The notes below the pieces were generated by a model. It did no database searches and was not told where the DNA came from. It saw only the letters and a program-made list of their open reading frames with translations. A DNA stretch of 64,000 nt from Cupriavidus alkaliphilus (GTDB lineage Bacteria > Pseudomonadota > Gammaproteobacteria > Burkholderiales > Burkholderiaceae), in contig NZ_FMAD01000019.1 in the NCBI RefSeq assembly GCF_900094595.1, positions 1-64,000 of the forward strand, in the 5' to 3' direction. Of the stretch, positions 52,565-62,186 are shown piece by piece. The stretch's first letter is position 1, and the number at the start of each line of letters is the position of its first letter. The translations under genes were made by a program, and so were the position numbers.

Positions 52565-55500
52565 GACGGCTCTCCCGTCGGCGGCGTGGCCGGTGGCGTT
52601 GTGGGTGGTGCAGTTGGTGTCGGCGCGGCGCCCTTGGGCTTGGGCTTGCGCTCGGACATCGTCTCCAGGCCCCAGAAGAACAGCGGGATAAAGAACAGCG
52701 CGATCACCGTAGCGCCGAGCATGCCGCCGATCACGCCGGTGCCGAGCGACTGCCGGCTCGCCGCCGAGGCGCCGCTGGCAATCGCCAGCGGCACGCAGCC
52801 GAGGATGAACGCCAGCGAGGTCATGATGATGGGCCGCAGCCGCAGCCTGGCCGCGTGCAGCGCGGCGTCGTAGGCGCTCAGGCCTTCCTTGTGGCGCATC
52901 TCCACCGCGAACTCGAAGATCAGGATGGCGTTCTTGGCCGCCAGCGCAATCAGTACCGTCAGGCCGATCTGGAAGTACACATCGTTCTGCATGCCGCGCA
53001 TCAGGATCGCCAGCAGCGCGCCGAACAGCGCGAACGGCACCGCCAGCAGCACGCCGATCGGCAGCGACCACTTCTCGTATTGCGCCGCCAGGATCAGGAA
53101 CACCATCAGCAAGGCAAAGGCGAACACATAGATCGCGGTCGAGCCCGCGCTCTTCTCCTCGTACGCCTGGCCGCTCCAGGAGTAGCTGTAGCCTTCGCCC
53201 AGCACTTCCTTCGCGATGTCTTCCATCGCCTGCAGCGCCTGGCCCGAGCTGTAGCCGGGCGCGGCGTCGCCCATGATCTTGGCGGCCGGGAAGTTGTTGA
53301 AGCGCGTAACGATGTCGGCGCCGGGCACGTATTTGACGGTAGTGACGGCCTTGATCGGCACCATCTCGCCGTTGCGGTTGCGCACGTAGACCTTGTCGAT
53401 ATCCTCCGGGCGCGAGCGGTAGTCGGGCTCGGCCTGCAGGATCACCTGGAACAGCCGGCTGTTCTTCGGGAACTGGCTGACGTAGAGCGAACCGAACATG
53501 GTCTGCAGCGCCGAGTAGACCTGCTCCACCGGCACGCCCTGGGTCTCGGAGCGCTCGCGGTCGACCTCCACCATGAGCTGGCGCGAGCGCGTGTTGATGG
53601 TGGAGTTCACGCCGCTCAGCTCGGGCCGCTCGTGCGCCTTGGCGATGAAGGCGCGCACCTTGCCCTCCAACTGCTGGTAGGTGCCGTCGCCGGTGCTCTG
53701 CAGCCAGAACTCGAAGCCGCCGGTACTGCCCAGGCCCGGGATGGAAGGCGGGTTGATCGGGATCACCACGCCGTCCCGGTAGGTGGAGAACTCCTTCTTG
53801 GCGTTGGCGATGAGGTCGGCCGCGCTTTCGCCGTCGCCGCGCTCACTGAAGCCCTTGAGCGAGACAAAGAGCGTGCCGGCGTTGGACTTGTTCTGCGAAT
53901 CGATCAGGCTGAAGCCGGTCGGCGCGGCCACCGCGGCCACCCCCGGCTGTTTGGCGAACCAGTCCTCGGCGCGGCGCGACAGCGCCTGGGTGCGGTCCAG
54001 GCTGGCCGCATCCGGCATGATCACCGCACCCAGCAGATAGCCCTGGTCCTCCACCGGCAGGAACGACGACGGGATGCGCGCGAACATCAGCCCGATCGCC
54101 GCCAGCATCGCCACGATCACCCCCAGCGACACCACCGTGCGCCGGATGATTGCCTGGTTGGCAGCGTCATAGCGATCGATCAGGCGGTCGAACTTGGCGT
54201 TGAACCAGCGGAAGAAACGGTTTTTCTTCTGCTCGCCGGGCTTGAGCAGGATCGCCGCCAGCGCCGGCGACAGCGTCAGCGCCACCACGCCGGACAGCAC
54301 CACCGATACCGCCAGCGTCACCGCGAACTGCTTGTACAGCTGCCCGGTGATGCCCGACAGGAACGCCACCGGGATAAACACCGCCAGCAGCACCAGCACG
54401 ATCGCCACAACCGGTCCGCTGACCTCGTCCATGGCGCGCTTGGCGGCTTCCTTGGGCGGCAGGTTGAACTCGGTCATGTTGCGCTCGACGTTCTCGATCA
54501 CCACGATGGCGTCGTCGACCACGATGCCGATCGCCAGCACCATGCCGAACAGTGTCAGCATGTTGACCGAGAAGCCGAACATGCTCATGCCGACGAAGGC
54601 GCCGATGATCGACACCGGCACCGCCAGGATCGGCACCAGCGTGGCGCGGAAACTCTGCAGGAACAGGTACACCACCAGGATCACCAGGATCACCGCGTCG
54701 CGCAGCGTGTGCACCACTTCGCCGATGGACTCCTGCACGAACTCGGTGGTGTCCAGCGCCACCTCATACTCCAGTCCGGGCGGGAACGACTTCTTCAGCT
54801 CGGCCAGCGTGCCGCGTACCTGCTTGGCCACGTCCAGCGCATTGGCGCCGGGCTGCTGGTAGACCGCCATCAGCGTCGCGGTCTTGCCTTTGTAGCGGCT
54901 GCGCAGAGAGTAGTCCTTCTGGCCCAGCTCGACCCGGCCCACGTCCTTCAGGCGCACCAGCGCGGCGTCGCCCGACTGGGCGCGCAGGATCATGTTCTCG
55001 AACTCGGCGGGCTCGGTCATGCGGCCCTTGGTGGCGATCGGGAAGGTCAGCTTGACTTCGCCGTCGGTGGGCGACTGCCCGATGCGCCCGGCGGAATACT
55101 GCTGGTTCTGCGCGCTGACCGCATTCTTGACGTCTTCCACGGTGATGCCGAGCGACGCCATCCGGTCCGGCCGCAGCCAGATGCGCATGGCGTAGTCGGG
55201 GCTGCCGAAGATCGACGCCTGGTTGGCGCCGGGAATGCGCTTGAGCGCGTCCAGCACATAGATGTTGGCGTAGTTGCCGACAAAGGTCTGGTCGTAGCTG
55301 TTGTCGGGCGAATACAGCGCGATCACCATCATGAACGCCGACGACCGCTTCTGCACCGACACGCCCTGCGACGTGACCGCATCCGGCAAGGTCGGCAGCG
55401 CCAGGTTGACGCGGTTCTGCACGTCCACCTGCGCCAGCTGCGGGTCGGTGCCGATCTCGAAATACACGTTCAGCGTCATGTCCCCGGTGGAGGAGCTCGA

Positions 55501-55746
55501 CGAGTTCATGTACATCATGTTGTCGGCGCCGTTGACCTGCTGCTCGATCGGCGCGGCGACGTTCTGCGCCACCACCTCGGCGCTGGCGCCCGGATACTTG
55601 GTGCTGACCGTGATCGACGGCGGCGTGATTTCGGGGAACTGTGCGATCGGCAGCCTGGTCAGCGCCACCAGGCCGCCCACCACGATGATGATGGACAGCA
55701 CCGAGGCAAAGATCGGCCGGTCGATAAAGAAGTGGGATAGCTTCAT
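52561..55746 (-). CDS. RND efflux pump inner-membrane transporter (HAE1 type)
   Basis: A 1061-residue proton-driven drug exporter of the AcrB/MexB family. The proton-relay pair is in GIVVDDAIVVIENVERNM; other marks are NNMMYMNSSSS-like NADNMMYMNSSSSS and the C-terminal block FFIPLFFWGLE. A Pro/Thr-rich tail of about 35 residues extends beyond the last helix. It is coupled by ATGA overlaps on both sides. Substrates are probably hydrophobic antibiotics, detergents or solvents. Confidence 0.95.
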   Translation of the reverse strand: MKLSHFFIDRPIFASVLSIIIVVGGLVALTRLPIAQFPEITPPSITVSTKYPGASAEVVAQNVAAPIEQQVNGADNMMYMNSSSSSTGDMTLNVYFEIGTDPQLAQVDVQNRVNLALPTLPDAVTSQGVSVQKRSSAFMMVIALYSPDNSYDQTFVGNYANIYVLDALKRIPGANQASIFGSPDYAMRIWLRPDRMASLGITVEDVKNAVSAQNQQYSAGRIGQSPTDGEVKLTFPIATKGRMTEPAEFENMILRAQSGDAALVRLKDVGRVELGQKDYSLRSRYKGKTATLMAVYQQPGANALDVAKQVRGTLAELKKSFPPGLEYEVALDTTEFVQESIGEVVHTLRDAVILVILVVYLFLQSFRATLVPILAVPVSIIGAFVGMSMFGFSVNMLTLFGMVLAIGIVVDDAIVVIENVERNMTEFNLPPKEAAKRAMDEVSGPVVAIVLVLLAVFIPVAFLSGITGQLYKQFAVTLAVSVVLSGVVALTLSPALAAILLKPGEQKKNRFFRWFNAKFDRLIDRYDAANQAIIRRTVVSLGVIVAMLAAIGLMFARIPSSFLPVEDQGYLLGAVIMPDAASLDRTQALSRRAEDWFAKQPGVAAVAAPTGFSLIDSQNKSNAGTLFVSLKGFSERGDGESAADLIANAKKEFSTYRDGVVIPINPPSIPGLGSTGGFEFWLQSTGDGTYQQLEGKVRAFIAKAHERPELSGVNSTINTRSRQLMVEVDRERSETQGVPVEQVYSALQTMFGSLYVSQFPKNSRLFQVILQAEPDYRSRPEDIDKVYVRNRNGEMVPIKAVTTVKYVPGADIVTRFNNFPAAKIMGDAAPGYSSGQALQAMEDIAKEVLGEGYSYSWSGQAYEEKSAGSTAIYVFAFALLMVFLILAAQYEKWSLPIGVLLAVPFALFGALLAILMRGMQNDVYFQIGLTVLIALAAKNAILIFEFAVEMRHKEGLSAYDAALHAARLRLRPIIMTSLAFILGCVPLAIASGASAASRQSLGTGVIGGMLGATVIALFFIPLFFWGLETMSERKPKPKGAAPTPTAPPTTPPATPPTGEPS

Positions 55747-56966
55747 GGCTTGCCCCCGGCGCCGGCGGCAGCCTGGGGCTGGGATGGCGGCGCGGCGGCC
55801 GCAAACGCGCCGGACGCGGCAGCGGGCGCGGGCCGCGCCGCGGTGGCTTCCACCGGCCGCACCGGGACGCCGGGCGCGAGCCGCAACATGCCGCTGACCA
55901 CCACGCGCTCACCGGCCTTCAGGCCGGTGCTGACGATCCAGTTGTCGCCGCTCCACTGGCCGGCCTCGACCACGCGCTGCTGCGCCTTGTTGTCGGGGCC
56001 GACCACCCATACCTGCTGGCCGCGCGGGCCCTGGATGATGGCTTCCTGCGGCACCGCGATGGCCTGCCTGCGCTCGGCGCCATGCAGCTTCACGCGCACG
56101 AACTGGCCGGGGCGCAGCGTGCCTTCGGGATTCGCGACCTCGGCGCGGATCATGTAGGTGCCGGTTTCCGCGTTGAAGGCGGCATCGGCAAAGGTGATCT
56201 TGCCGTGATGCGGGAACTGGCTGCCGTCGGCCAGCACGATCACCACGTCGAAAGCGCCCTGCGCCGGGAACCTGAGCGCGCCGGACTCCTGCCCGGTGCG
56301 CGCGGACAACACCTCGTTCTCGGACAGGCTGAAGTTGACCCACATCGGGTCGAGCTTGGCGACGTAGGTCAGCAGGCTGTTGGACGGATCGATATAGCTG
56401 CCCGCCTGCTTCTTGGCAAAGCTGGACACCCCGGTGACCGGCGACTTGATGGTGGTGTAGCCCAGGTTGAGCTTGGCGTTGGTGACGTTGGCGCGGGCCG
56501 CCTCGACCGCGGCCGCGGCGGACTGCTGCTTGCCGGTCGCGTCGTCCAGGTCGCGCTGGCTCAGCGCGTTGCGCTCGGCCAGCGGGCGCACCCGCGCCAG
56601 GTCGGCATTCGCGGTCTTGAGCCGCGCCACCTGCTGCGCCAGCTCGGCGTTGGCCGCGTCCAGCGCCGCGGCAAACGGCTTCGGATCCATCACGAACATG
56701 GTCTGGCCGGCCTTGACCACCGCGCCCTCGGTATAGACGCGCTGATCGAGAAAGCCATTGACCCGCGCGCGGATCTCCACCTGCTGCGAGCTCTGGGTCT
56801 GGCCGACAAAGTCGTAGACGATGGGTACATCGCGCAGCGCCACCGTCATCACGCTGACCTCGGCCGCGGGCGGCGCGTGGGCTGCCGGCTTGTCGTTGCC
56901 GCAGGCGGCCAGCGTCATGGCGCACGCCAGCCACAGCGCGCCGCGCCAATGAAATGCATGGTTCAC
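55743..56966 (-). CDS. RND pump periplasmic adaptor lipoprotein
   Basis: A 407-residue membrane-fusion protein of the AcrA/MexA family. I start it at a GTG (56966) preceded by GGGAGGGG, giving VNHAFHWRGALWLACAMTLAAC with lipobox cysteine C22; an ATG six codons earlier lacks a ribosome-binding site. The lipoyl domain (VEIRARVNGFLDQRVYTEGAVVKAG), a hairpin and a beta barrel (GTYMIRAEVANPEGTLRPGQFV) follow. No regulator gene is adjacent. Confidence 0.93.
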   Translation of the reverse strand: MNHAFHWRGALWLACAMTLAACGNDKPAAHAPPAAEVSVMTVALRDVPIVYDFVGQTQSSQQVEIRARVNGFLDQRVYTEGAVVKAGQTMFVMDPKPFAAALDAANAELAQQVARLKTANADLARVRPLAERNALSQRDLDDATGKQQSAAAAVEAARANVTNAKLNLGYTTIKSPVTGVSSFAKKQAGSYIDPSNSLLTYVAKLDPMWVNFSLSENEVLSARTGQESGALRFPAQGAFDVVIVLADGSQFPHHGKITFADAAFNAETGTYMIRAEVANPEGTLRPGQFVRVKLHGAERRQAIAVPQEAIIQGPRGQQVWVVGPDNKAQQRVVEAGQWSGDNWIVSTGLKAGERVVVSGMLRLAPGVPVRPVEATAARPAPAAASGAFAAAAPPSQPQAAAGAGGKP

Positions 56967-57169
56967 GGATTCCCCTCCCGTCATGGTTTTGCATGCGACG
57001 GCTGCGTGCGGACACCGGACTGGCCAGGCTCCGCCGCGCCGGTCCGCCGGCCGCGCTCCCGTTTTCTCCGGCAGGTTAAGGCCCGCGCCCGGCCGGCGCC
57101 AATTCAATTCTTTTGTTGACGTCTTTACTGCTTTCGAGACCGCCCGGTCGGCGCCAGGGTTGCGCTGCC

Positions 57170-59578
57170 TTAACGGCGAAAGCCGCCATGGAAGCCGCCT
57201 CCGCGCAGGCCGCCGGCCCTCGCGCCGAAGCCGCCGCCAGGGCCGCGCCCCTGCCAGGCGCCCGCCGTGCCCTGCAGGCGCTGCTGGCCGATCTCGCGTG
57301 CCTGGCGCTGTTGCTCCAGCCTGGCGGTGGCGTCGTTGCCCGGCTGCACCGGCTCCCACCCGCCGGGCGTGTGCTTCTGCCAGCCCTGGTCGGTGTGCTG
57401 GTAGACCGAGCCGTCGTGGCCGGCATAGACGTTGCCGTTGTTCCATACCACCGCGTTGTCCTTGGCCGGGTTGGCGACAAAGCCGCGGCTGCCGGCAGTG
57501 TGCTCGCCGCTCTGCGTATTGCCGGCGATGCCGGCCTCGGCCGCGCCGACACGGCCGGTCTGGGCGTTGTAGCCCGCCGCCTGCCGCCCCGCGGCATAGT
57601 CGCCGGTGTAGGCGTTGCCGGCCACGCCGCCGCGCGCCGCGCCTTCGCGCCCGGTCGACGGGTTGGCGAAGCTGCCCTGGCGGCCGGCAGCGTAGTCGCC
57701 GGAATAGGGATTGAACGCGGCGCCGCGGCTGCCCTGGTAGCGCGCGCCGGTGGCCGGGTTGTAGCCGGCGGCCGCGGTACCGCGCCATTCGGTACCGGTC
57801 CAGGCGTTCCAGCCCTGCGCGTGGGTGACCGTGCCCTGGCCCCAGCGGCCGTAGAAGTTGGCCTGGTTGACGTTGACGTAGTTCCAGTTGTACGGGCCGC
57901 CCCACCAGTACGGGCCCCAGTACGGCGAGGCTGCGCCCCAGAACGCGCCCGCGGCGAAGCCGAAGGCAAAGCCTTCAGCCAGGCCGATGCCGAAGCCCGC
58001 GCCGTAGCCGTAGGTGGCCGGATAGCCGTAGTAGACCGCGCCCACGTAGGGCGGATAGACATAGCCCGTGCCATAGACCACCGTGCCGTCGGCGCTGACC
58101 ACCACGCCCATGTAGCCGGGGGTGTAGCCCACCACCACGGTCTGTGGCGTGACGGCGTAGATGCGCACGTAGGTGACGTAGTACACCGGCGAGGTCGGCG
58201 GGATGGTGTAGATCGCCGACGGCACCTCGGTGGCGACCTGCCAGGGGCCCGTCGGCGCCGGCGCCGCAAACCAGACGCCGTTGGCCACCGCGTAGTAATG
58301 GCTGGCGTCGACCTCAATCACGGGGGTGCCGGTATTGACTGCGTAACTGAGCGAGGTGCCGGTGATCGGCACGAAGCGCGGCGCGCCGTCATATGCCACC
58401 GTCAGGCTGGCCTTGCTGCGCGACACGGTGGCGGTCTGGGGGATGGTGGCGGCGATCTCGGCCTCGCGCGCCTGCGGCGTGCCGGGCACCGACACCAGCA
58501 CGTTGGCCTTGGGATCGGTCGGCGGGATGCGGGCGAAGTCCGCCGGCAGCCGGCTGCCAGGCACGTACTGCCACGGGCCGGTCAGCATCGGCGCGCGGAA
58601 CCAGCGCCCCGAGACCAGCACGTAATACTGGTTGGCGGCCGGATCGACAAAGACCGCGTGGTCGGCGTTGGCCATGGTCAGCAGGCCGACCCCGCTGACC
58701 GGCGCCATCTGCGGGGCGCCGCTGGTCACCACCAGCTCGGTCGGCTGCGTCGCGAACAGGATGGCCGGGGCCCGCGCCGGACGCTTGCCGTCGGCGGGCA
58801 GCATCGCATCGGGCTTCATGCCGGCCGCCGCCTTGGCGGCTGCGCTCTCCAGTGCCTTGGGCACGGTGGTCTGCACCTCCCAGGCGCCGCCGGCCGATTC
58901 CGATCGGTACCAGTAGCCGGCCGCCTTCAGGAACAGTTCGCCGCCCGGCGCGCGCAACAGCAGCGCGCGGCTGTTCAGCGCGCGTTCGTACGATGTGCCC
59001 GGCACGGTGCGCCAGGCGGGCTCGCCATCGACCAGCACCAGCAATGTGGGCGTGGTGGCGAACAAGATCTGCGGCGCGTCATTGCGCACCGCGACGCGGC
59101 CGGCTTTCGCCAGTTGCTGCGACACTGCGTAGCTGGCCTGCAACTGGTCCAGGGGCACCGTCAGCCCGTTGGCGGGCAGGCGCGACACCAGCGCCTGGCG
59201 CACGCGGTCGGCGGCGTCGGGGCGGGTCGGCACTTCGACGCTGTCGATCGTGATCCGGCTCAGCTGTACCAGCCCGGAGGGCTTGTCGATATCGCCAGTG
59301 GCCGAGAAGTGAACCACCCCGTAGGTCGGCGAGCCCGCCTTGTCGCCTACCGCCACCGCGGCGCGCCCGGACAGTCGAGTGCCTTCCCAGTTCTCGATCT
59401 GGGGCTGGTACAGCTCGACATGGTCGGTGGCTGCATCAAAATTGCGCGGCCAGGTCAGGGGCGCCACGGCCACCGCCGACGACGCCTTGGGCGGCGTGGC
59501 GGCCTGAGGAGCGAGCGGGACCAGCGCAAGCCAGGCCGCTGCGATCAGCGCGCTGGTCTGCTTTATCCGAAACGACAT
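57170..59578 (-). CDS. exported modular repeat protein, function unknown
   Basis: An 802-residue protein with a signal peptide (MSFRIKQTSALIAAAWLALV, cleaved near APQAA). Three similar modules of about 65 residues lie at 169-235, 270-339 and 389-451, each ending in W-F/Y then (T)GPWQ or GGAWE. A Tyr/Gly/Pro-rich stretch (500-565) follows, then N-x-x-TG repeats at 606-700 (YNPATGARYQG, FNPYSGDYAAGRQG) and a Gly/Arg-rich C-terminus. GGAG precedes the ATG. Homologues are loosely called carbohydrate-binding proteins in this group, as I recall; no catalytic motif is seen. Confidence 0.8.
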   Translation of the reverse strand: MSFRIKQTSALIAAAWLALVPLAPQAATPPKASSAVAVAPLTWPRNFDAATDHVELYQPQIENWEGTRLSGRAAVAVGDKAGSPTYGVVHFSATGDIDKPSGLVQLSRITIDSVEVPTRPDAADRVRQALVSRLPANGLTVPLDQLQASYAVSQQLAKAGRVAVRNDAPQILFATTPTLLVLVDGEPAWRTVPGTSYERALNSRALLLRAPGGELFLKAAGYWYRSESAGGAWEVQTTVPKALESAAAKAAAGMKPDAMLPADGKRPARAPAILFATQPTELVVTSGAPQMAPVSGVGLLTMANADHAVFVDPAANQYYVLVSGRWFRAPMLTGPWQYVPGSRLPADFARIPPTDPKANVLVSVPGTPQAREAEIAATIPQTATVSRSKASLTVAYDGAPRFVPITGTSLSYAVNTGTPVIEVDASHYYAVANGVWFAAPAPTGPWQVATEVPSAIYTIPPTSPVYYVTYVRIYAVTPQTVVVGYTPGYMGVVVSADGTVVYGTGYVYPPYVGAVYYGYPATYGYGAGFGIGLAEGFAFGFAAGAFWGAASPYWGPYWWGGPYNWNYVNVNQANFYGRWGQGTVTHAQGWNAWTGTEWRGTAAAGYNPATGARYQGSRGAAFNPYSGDYAAGRQGSFANPSTGREGAARGGVAGNAYTGDYAAGRQAAGYNAQTGRVGAAEAGIAGNTQSGEHTAGSRGFVANPAKDNAVVWNNGNVYAGHDGSVYQHTDQGWQKHTPGGWEPVQPGNDATARLEQQRQAREIGQQRLQGTAGAWQGRGPGGGFGARAGGLRGGGFHGGFRR

Positions 59579-59937
59579 GGGTATCTCCGGGAGGGCGCCG
59601 CCTGCGCCGGCTGGCCGGCACTCGCGGGCACGATGCTGCACAACAGGCGGCCCATTTCGCGAATCTAGAGTAGGCCGCCAATGGGAACAATCCGATTTGA
59701 AAACATTCAGGATCCGTCAGAAAACGGACAGATCAGCCGCCCCGCCCCGAGGGAAGCAGGGCTCGCCAACAAGACAGGCATTGGGTCACGGCGCGGCGGC
59801 GTCAAGCCGCAATGCGCCGTTGCGGCGCGCGTCGGCGCAGCGGGTGTGCATCTTGCATGGCCCGGTGCCGCCACCCCGGACCTTGAAGCCGGCCGTCGTG
59901 GCCCTCATCTCTGAACACTCCATCCCGGCTCCCGCCC
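59579..59937. other. gene-free stretch between divergent genes
   Basis: No reliable gene is seen in this 359-base region. It should hold the promoters of the repeat protein (left) and the metallophosphoesterase (right). Structures are TCCGT/ACGGA (59713-59728), a 5-bp hairpin in an AT-richer patch (59692-59730), and GCCGCAA/TTGCGGC (59806-59826), a 7-bp hairpin. No promoter pair scores well. A 77-codon frame at 59681 has no family features and is not called. Confidence 0.5.
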
Positions 59938-61086
59938 ATGCCTCCACGCACCACCATCCTGACCGCGGCCCTCATCACGGCGCTGCTGCATGGCTATATC
60001 GGGCTGCGCCTGTTGCCGGCGATGCCGGTGCCGGTAGCGGTCAAGGCCCTGGCAGCGGTCTGGCTGGCCCTGTCCTGCGCCCTGCTGCCCGCCGGACTGC
60101 TGGCCCGGCGCGTCAGCCAGCCGTGGTCGGACCGGGTGTCGTGGATCGGCATGCTCGCCATGGGCTTCTTCTCCTCGCTGCTGGTGCTGACGCTGGTCCG
60201 CGACGTGGCCCTGGCCGCCGCCTGGCTGGCGGGGCTGCTGCTCGGCTGGCGCGCACCGGGGCTGGCCGCCGGCAGCGCCCTGGCGGTGCCGCTGCTGGCA
60301 TTGCTGGTCACGCTGGCGGGTTATGTCAACGCGCGCCGGCTGGCGCGCGTGGTCGAGGTCGAGGTGCCGGTGCGCGGCCTGCCGGAGGCGCTGCACGGCT
60401 TCACCATCGCCCAGATCAGCGACATCCATGTCGGCCCCACCATCAAGCGGCCTTACCTCGAGCGCATCGTCGAGCGCGTCAACAGCCTGCAGGCCGATGC
60501 CGTCGCCATCACCGGCGACCTCGTCGACGGCACCGTGCCCGAGCTGTCTGCCCACACCGCGCCGCTGGCCCGGCTGCGCGCGCGCCACGGCGCCTACTTC
60601 GTCACCGGCAACCACGAGTACTACGCCGGCGCCGAGCCCTGGATCGACGAACTGCGCCGGCTGGGCCTGCGTGTGCTGTTGAACGAGCACGTGGTGCTGC
60701 AGCATGACGGCGGCACGCTGGTGCTGGGCGGGGTGACCGACTATTCCGCCGGCCGCTTCCACGACAGCCACCGCAGCGACCCGCAGCGCGCCATCGCCGG
60801 CGCCCCCGCCGATGCCAGCGTGCGCGTGCTGCTGGCCCACCAGCCCCGCACCGCGCCGGCGGCGGCGCAAGCCGGTTTCGACCTGCAGCTGTCGGGCCAT
60901 ACCCACGGCGGCCAGTTCTGGCCGTGGAACCTGTTCGTGCCGATGCAGCAGCCGTACACCGCAGGGCTGGTGCGGCATGGCTCGCTGTGGGTCTATATCA
61001 GCCGCGGTACCGGCTATTGGGGACCGCCGAAGCGGTTTGGGGCGCCGTCGGAGATTACGCGGGTGCGGTTGGTGCGCGCCGGCTAG
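59938..61086 (+). CDS. membrane-anchored metallophosphoesterase
   Basis: A 382-residue protein: about four membrane helices in residues 1-130, then a calcineurin-type phosphoesterase domain. All metal motifs are present: SDIHVG (161-166), GDLVDG, GNHEYY, HQP and GHTHGGQFWPWN. The last matches the YaeI/YkuE group, some of which cleave lipid phosphoesters such as UDP-diacylglucosamine. The substrate here is unknown. A terminator follows. Confidence 0.9.
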   Translation: MPPRTTILTAALITALLHGYIGLRLLPAMPVPVAVKALAAVWLALSCALLPAGLLARRVSQPWSDRVSWIGMLAMGFFSSLLVLTLVRDVALAAAWLAGLLLGWRAPGLAAGSALAVPLLALLVTLAGYVNARRLARVVEVEVPVRGLPEALHGFTIAQISDIHVGPTIKRPYLERIVERVNSLQADAVAITGDLVDGTVPELSAHTAPLARLRARHGAYFVTGNHEYYAGAEPWIDELRRLGLRVLLNEHVVLQHDGGTLVLGGVTDYSAGRFHDSHRSDPQRAIAGAPADASVRVLLAHQPRTAPAAAQAGFDLQLSGHTHGGQFWPWNLFVPMQQPYTAGLVRHGSLWVYISRGTGYWGPPKRFGAPSEITRVRLVRAG

Positions 61087-61097
61087 GAAGCTGCCGT

Positions 61098-61114
61098 AAA
61101 AGACGAAGTCTTTT
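61098..61114 (+). repeat. short AT-rich hairpin after the phosphoesterase gene
   Basis: AAAAGAC (61098-61104) and GTCTTTT (61108-61114) with loop GAA, 11 bases after the stop. It may act with the stronger terminator downstream. Confidence 0.5.
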
Positions 61115-61132
61115 CGCGAGCATGGCGCAGCA

Positions 61133-61163
61133 AAAAGCCCCGCTCAGTTGAGTCGGGGCTTTT
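61133..61163. terminator. intrinsic terminator, bidirectional
   Basis: AAAAGCCCCG (61133-61142) and CGGGGCTTTT (61154-61163) form a 10-bp stem; the loop contains a CTCA/TGAG pairing. It ends the phosphoesterase transcript and can also end the leftward phosphoribosyltransferase transcript. Confidence 0.85.
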
Positions 61164-61187
61164 GCTTGTAGCACGAATTCTGCGTGC

Positions 61188-62051
61188 TCATCGCTGCCGG
61201 CGGCCGGGGCCTCGGAGCTTTACTTGCCCTTCAGGTCCATCGAGCTGAATGCCTTTCGCGCCAAGTCGGAGATGCGTTTCTTGTTTCGCCTTAGCTCGGC
61301 GATTTCGGATTTCGTCAGTTGTACGGAAACCGATGAGGTAGCCCGCTTCATCCGCGGTGAGGGCGTGGGTGGCAATGCCGAAGATCTTGCGGATTTCATC
61401 GCCATACCTCCTTTCCAGTTCACGAATTACGCTGCGGGGCGCCACCAGTCTACCAGAGCGTCCTGCGCAAACCAGGATGACTGCAGCGATCACCCCGCCA
61501 CGGTGACATTGAATATAGTTGGCAAGCTCGGCAAGCGTGCCCCCCATCGTAGTAACGTCGTCGACTAGCACATAGCGCCCATCTGGCACGACATGCCCGG
61601 AGAAACTAGCGCGCAGATTCAGCCGCTCCATTGGGTCTGCGCCGGTGTGGAATACCTTTGCTGTCTGCACAATGGATTCGTCGACCGATCCGTCCAGGAT
61701 ATGGTGCAGATACATCGCCAGCACTTGTGGGATGGCGTTCTCGCCTGCGGCTTCTTTCGCATGCGGCGCGACGAAGATGCATGAACGTGGGAGCCCTTCG
61801 TCGCGCAACCTTTCCACCAGCCGCGGAGCAAGGTCGACAATCAGCTGTATTGCCGCTTCGGTGCTACCGGCTTTGGCGGCCTTGTAGCTCGGATGCGCCT
61901 TGAGTTCGGCATCGGACCGATAGAGGAAATATGGCGACCCGACCGTCGCTGGCAAAGGGTGTTCACGATCCTGCCGGACCTCGCATGGCAGCCTTCCTCC
62001 GTGACGCCCAGGTAGCCGTTTTAGAACTAAGAGGTGGATTGACTTTCGCAT
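61188..62051 (-). CDS. phosphoribosyltransferase-domain protein, unusual composition
   Basis: Up to 287 residues. The PRPP-binding loop VLVDDVTTMGGT (161-172) follows hydrophobic strand GRY, the type I PRTase signature. Upstream helices (AELKAHPSYKAAKAGSTEAAIQLIVDL) and the C-terminal EAGYLIGFRTTDEIRNRRAKA look like one family. The true start is uncertain; the first 35 residues are poorly folded-looking. The gene uses codons rare here (AGG, ATT, CGA, ACA) and is less GC-rich than its neighbours, suggesting transfer. It stands alone between two terminators. Substrate unknown. Confidence 0.72.
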   Translation of the reverse strand: MRKSIHLLVLKRLPGRHGGRLPCEVRQDREHPLPATVGSPYFLYRSDAELKAHPSYKAAKAGSTEAAIQLIVDLAPRLVERLRDEGLPRSCIFVAPHAKEAAGENAIPQVLAMYLHHILDGSVDESIVQTAKVFHTGADPMERLNLRASFSGHVVPDGRYVLVDDVTTMGGTLAELANYIQCHRGGVIAAVILVCAGRSGRLVAPRSVIRELERRYGDEIRKIFGIATHALTADEAGYLIGFRTTDEIRNRRAKAKQETHLRLGAKGIQLDGPEGQVKLRGPGRRQR

Positions 62052-62137
62052 CCACCAAACCTATCCGGCATCACCCTAATGCCAAAGGCCCGGCGACATG
62101 ATTCAGAATTTTCGACAGCGCATACAGCCAGCGCCAT

Positions 62138-62164
62138 AAAAAAACCAGGCCCGCAGACCTGGTT
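62138..62164 (-). terminator. intrinsic terminator of ettA
   Basis: On the minus strand AACCAGG (complement of 62158-62164) pairs with CCTGGTT (complement of 62143-62149), 8-base loop, followed by a T-run from the seven A at 62138-62144. It lies 22 bases past the ettA stop. Confidence 0.85.
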
Positions 62165-62186
62165 CTCTTTCTGGCTCAGCAGTACC

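Noticed and set aside
52855..55740. 961-codon plus-strand frame opposite the RND pump gene
   Set aside because: Shadow frame; the minus strand encodes a complete, conserved RND transporter.
57113..59668. 851-codon plus-strand frame opposite the modular repeat protein
   Set aside because: The minus strand has a signal peptide, ribosome-binding site and internal modules; the plus frame is Arg/Gly/His-rich noise.
59681..59914. 77-codon plus frame between divergent genes
   Set aside because: No ribosome-binding site, no motif, and it occupies the expected promoter region.
61220..61423. Alternative minus frame suggesting a frameshift in the phosphoribosyltransferase
   Set aside because: It has a protein-like end, but the main frame continues with family-like EAGYLIGFRTTDEIRNR, so no frameshift is needed.
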